The notes under the pieces are model-generated. The model searched no databases, had not been told where the DNA came from, and was given only the letters and a program-made list of their open reading frames with translations. The position numbers were made by a program, and so were the translations under genes. Shown one piece after another: positions 4,488-6,583 of a stretch of 6,583 nt of DNA. Position 1 is the first letter of the stretch, and each line of letters opens with the position of its first letter. Origin of the DNA: an uncultured Clostridia bacterium. Lineage in GTDB: Bacteria; Bacillota; Clostridia; Christensenellales; Borkfalkiaceae. The stretch spans positions 1 to 6,583 of the forward strand of contig CAJOMM010000081.1 of the NCBI GenBank assembly GCA_905235765.1, given 5' to 3'.

Positions 4488-6583
4488 ATTCTTTTCTCCA
4501 AAATAAGTATATTTTTTCCGTCGGCGTATTCGTATTTTACATCGTCGACTAATTTTTTAGTTAAAAATATTCCAAGACCGCCGATCCCTCTTTCCTCTGC
4601 GGAAAGTGTTATGTCAGGATCCGTAAGCGGATCGTATTGTTTTCCGCTATCCGTAAAAGTTAACTTAATAACGTTATCATCATATACTGCGGAAACTTCG
4701 ATATCCCCTTCGTCAGGGACGTAAGCGTAATTAGCAACGTTTGTAAAAATTTCTTCCGCAACAAGATTCAATTGGAAAGAAACTTTTGCGCTTACATTAA
4801 GATCGTTGCATATACCCGAAACGAAATCCCTAAGTACGGGCAAATTCTCTTTTATTGCGTGAATTTTTATCAATTTTTTACCACCTCTGTATTCAAGAGA
4901 AACCATAGTAATGTCGTCAAACTGCGGTTCATCTCCGATAAATTTGAATATATTGTTTTTTATCGATTCTATCGTCTGTTTTGGCGAAAGATCTTTTACG
5001 TCGTTAAGAAGTTTGGTCATACCGTCAAGGGTAAGCATATTTTTATTCTTGGCGTTAGCTTCGGGAACGCCGTCAGTATATAAAAATATCTTATCTCCGG
5101 GATCGAGTTTTATTTCATAATTTTTATATTTTACGTCATTGACTGCCCCGAGGACAAGCCCGTGTTTGGTTTTGAATAAAGAATATTCGCCACCCTTTTT
5201 ATAAATTGCCGGATCGTCATGCCCGGCACTCACGGCAACGACTTTCCCCGTCGAAATTTCCAAAATTCCTAACCATGCGGTAACGAATAAATCCGCTTTA
5301 TTGCTCTCGCATAATCTACTGTTTACAAATTCCAGAATTTCCGCAGGCGTTCCCCCCATCAGCGCACGGTCGTTTATAAGTATTTTGGTTACCATCATAT
5401 ATAAAGCCGCAGGAATACCTTTTCCGGAAACGTCCGCAATAACCAACGCCAGATGGTCATCGTCTATCAAAAAGAAATCATAGAAATCTCCGCCGACTTC
5501 TTTTGCAGGCGTCATAGACGCATATACGTCAAATTCATTTCTATCCGGAAACGCAGGGAAATCTGTCGGTACGGAATTTTGCTGTATAATATTTGCAAGA
5601 GAAAGCTCGGTGCCGATTCGCTGTTTTTCGGCAACAACGTCTGAAAGTTTTATAATATAATCGACAGTCTCTTTCTCCATTGCGTTAATTGAAGAAATAA
5701 GCATGCGAATTTCATTGATTTTACTTATATCCTCTGATAGCGGCTGTTCCAAAATACTGTTTTCCGACGCAAACCTTTCCGCTTCGGAAACTATTTTTTT
5801 TATAGGCGACGCAAACTGTTTATTCACGTTTATTGAAGAAATTAAGATCACCATAATACTAAGAAGAACCGTCAAAGAACATACTAAAATTATGTAACTT
5901 ACTCTTCCCGTAACGAGTTCTTCCATATATCGTTGAACGCATAATATCCCAACTACGTCATTATCGCTTTTTACCGGAATCATAGCCGTTATATGCGCTT
6001 TATATCCGTTTAATCCCGTATCCCTTACATAAGATTCATATTCTGAATCGCCGTTAAAAAGTTTGGAATATTTCTGTTGGTAGCCGTTGGTAGTATTACG
6101 AAACTCTCCAATTTCCCATGGCGTATAATCACCATAATAACGAGGATTGACACAGTTATAAAACGAATAAAAATTTTGGAAATTTTCAGTATCGTCGAAC
6201 ACTATTACATAAATTATAATTACTTCCTGCCGATCCGCAAGATTAGTCAAATAACCTACTAATTCATAATAATCGCTTTTAGCTTCTTCCCCTTTATCAT
6301 TCCAAAAATTTTGAACATTATTACGGTAAATTTCAGAATCCTTATTATAAAGAGTTTTTACCTCTTCGCTCCAATCTTTTATCAACTCAGGATCTAAAAA
6401 TTCGTTTGCGGTGCCGGCTGTTCTAATCGCCGAGTTTATATATTCATTTGTAAGAGAATCTGTAAATTTAAAATATCCTATTATGCTTACAGCAATGCAG
6501 AATACAAGCAAAAGTCTCGTAATGGATATTACGATATTAAAATTTAACCCTCTTATAAATTTTTTTTCTTTTACCAATTTTTT
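4484..6583 (-). CDS. Membrane sensor with HAMP, PP2C/SpoIIE phosphatase and RsbW-like ATPase domains (5' end at window edge)
   Basis: At least 697 aa. Numbering starts at the TTG at 6577; the frame remains open through two further Lys codons to the edge, no ribosome binding site is visible, and the true start may be an ATG just outside. Order: TM1 (about 15-35); a likely extracytoplasmic Cache-like sensor region (36-225); TM2 (227-249); HAMP (250-305); a coiled linker (305-335); PP2C (335-562) with metal ligands Asp364 (GGDFYDFF), Asp382 (ADVSGKGIPAAL), Asp502 (YTDGVPEA) and Asp554/555 (FDDITMV), plus AGHDDPAIY (451-459); and a C-terminal HATPase_c (568-697) with N-box EEIFTNVANYAY (Glu609, Asn613), FTDSGKQYDP (641-650) and RGIGGLGIFLTKKL (663-676). 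The PP2C part should dephosphorylate a STAS antagonist and the ATPase part phosphorylate and bind it, as RsbU and RsbW do. The likely partner is encoded two genes downstream. Catalytic residues of both domains look intact. Confidence 0.92.
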   Translation of the reverse strand, partial: KKLVKEKKFIRGLNFNIVISITRLLLVFCIAVSIIGYFKFTDSLTNEYINSAIRTAGTANEFLDPELIKDWSEEVKTLYNKDSEIYRNNVQNFWNDKGEEAKSDYYELVGYLTNLADRQEVIIIYVIVFDDTENFQNFYSFYNCVNPRYYGDYTPWEIGEFRNTTNGYQQKYSKLFNGDSEYESYVRDTGLNGYKAHITAMIPVKSDNDVVGILCVQRYMEELVTGRVSYIILVCSLTVLLSIMVILISSINVNKQFASPIKKIVSEAERFASENSILEQPLSEDISKINEIRMLISSINAMEKETVDYIIKLSDVVAEKQRIGTELSLANIIQQNSVPTDFPAFPDRNEFDVYASMTPAKEVGGDFYDFFLIDDDHLALVIADVSGKGIPAALYMMVTKILINDRALMGGTPAEILEFVNSRLCESNKADLFVTAWLGILEISTGKVVAVSAGHDDPAIYKKGGEYSLFKTKHGLVLGAVNDVKYKNYEIKLDPGDKIFLYTDGVPEANAKNKNMLTLDGMTKLLNDVKDLSPKQTIESIKNNIFKFIGDEPQFDDITMVSLEYRGGKKLIKIHAIKENLPVLRDFVSGICNDLNVSAKVSFQLNLVAEEIFTNVANYAYVPDEGDIEVSAVYDDNVIKLTFTDSGKQYDPLTDPDITLSAEERGIGGLGIFLTKKLVDDVKYEYADGKNILILEKRI

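Noticed and set aside
4772..6262. Several short plus-strand open frames antisense to the sensor phosphatase
   Set aside because: All lie opposite conserved HATPase, PP2C, HAMP or sensor sequence and show no protein-like features of their own.
1..6583. Mobile element, prophage or CRISPR content
   Set aside because: No transposase, integrase, terminal inverted repeats, regularly spaced repeats or phage genes were seen; YolD and UvrX-type polymerases occur in phages but are also common in chromosomes.

Overview
The window looks like chromosomal DNA of a low-GC Gram-positive bacterium, probably a clostridial (Bacillota) species. Three things point there: AT-rich codon use, AGGAGG-type ribosome binding sites, and gene families typical of Firmicutes (a UvrX/YqjW-type Y-family polymerase paired with YolD, and a clostridial STAS-linked aminoglycoside-phosphotransferase-like kinase). 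I see no tRNA, rRNA, CRISPR array, insertion sequence or phage structural gene. The window is almost fully coding and has no gene-free stretch over 300 bases.

Layout: the 3' part of an AlkD-type DNA alkylation repair gene runs rightward from the left edge to 549. Everything else (574 to the right edge) is on the minus strand and converges on it across a 24-base gap. That gap and the last codons of the minus-strand gene hold a short AT-rich hairpin that may be a terminator. In transcription order, right to left, the minus-strand genes are: a two-TM sensor protein with Cache-like, HAMP, PP2C/SpoIIE phosphatase and RsbW-like ATPase regions (4484-6583, 5' end at the window edge); a small SpoT-type HD hydrolase (3927-4487); a STAS anti-sigma-antagonist domain (3709-3915); an APH-like kinase (2750-3670); a Y-family DNA polymerase (1449-2717); YolD (1154-1471); and a Maf nucleotide pyrophosphatase (574-1143). 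Junctions are tight (4-nt overlap, 11-nt gap, 38 nt, 32 nt, 23-nt overlap, 10-nt gap), so one long transcript is plausible, possibly with an internal promoter before the polymerase.

How it may work: the first four genes resemble a compact partner-switching module. The opposing enzymes, a PP2C phosphatase (RsbU/SpoIIE-like) and an anti-sigma-type kinase (RsbW/SpoIIAB-like), are on one membrane protein. The switch protein (STAS, with its phospho-acceptor serine) appears to belong to the same polypeptide as a small-molecule-kinase-like domain. A predicted alarmone hydrolase sits between them. The last three genes, plus the convergent AlkD gene, concern DNA damage tolerance, alkylation repair and nucleotide-pool or checkpoint functions. 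No sigma factor is visible, so the output of the switch is unknown.

The main anomaly is at 3701-3727. The STAS reading frame stops after 68 codons at three tandem TAA codons, but the missing C-terminal part of the STAS fold is encoded in the -1 frame and runs without interruption into the kinase. This is either a frameshift mutation, an assembly error, or a recoding site on the A7 run. Both halves keep all their key residues.
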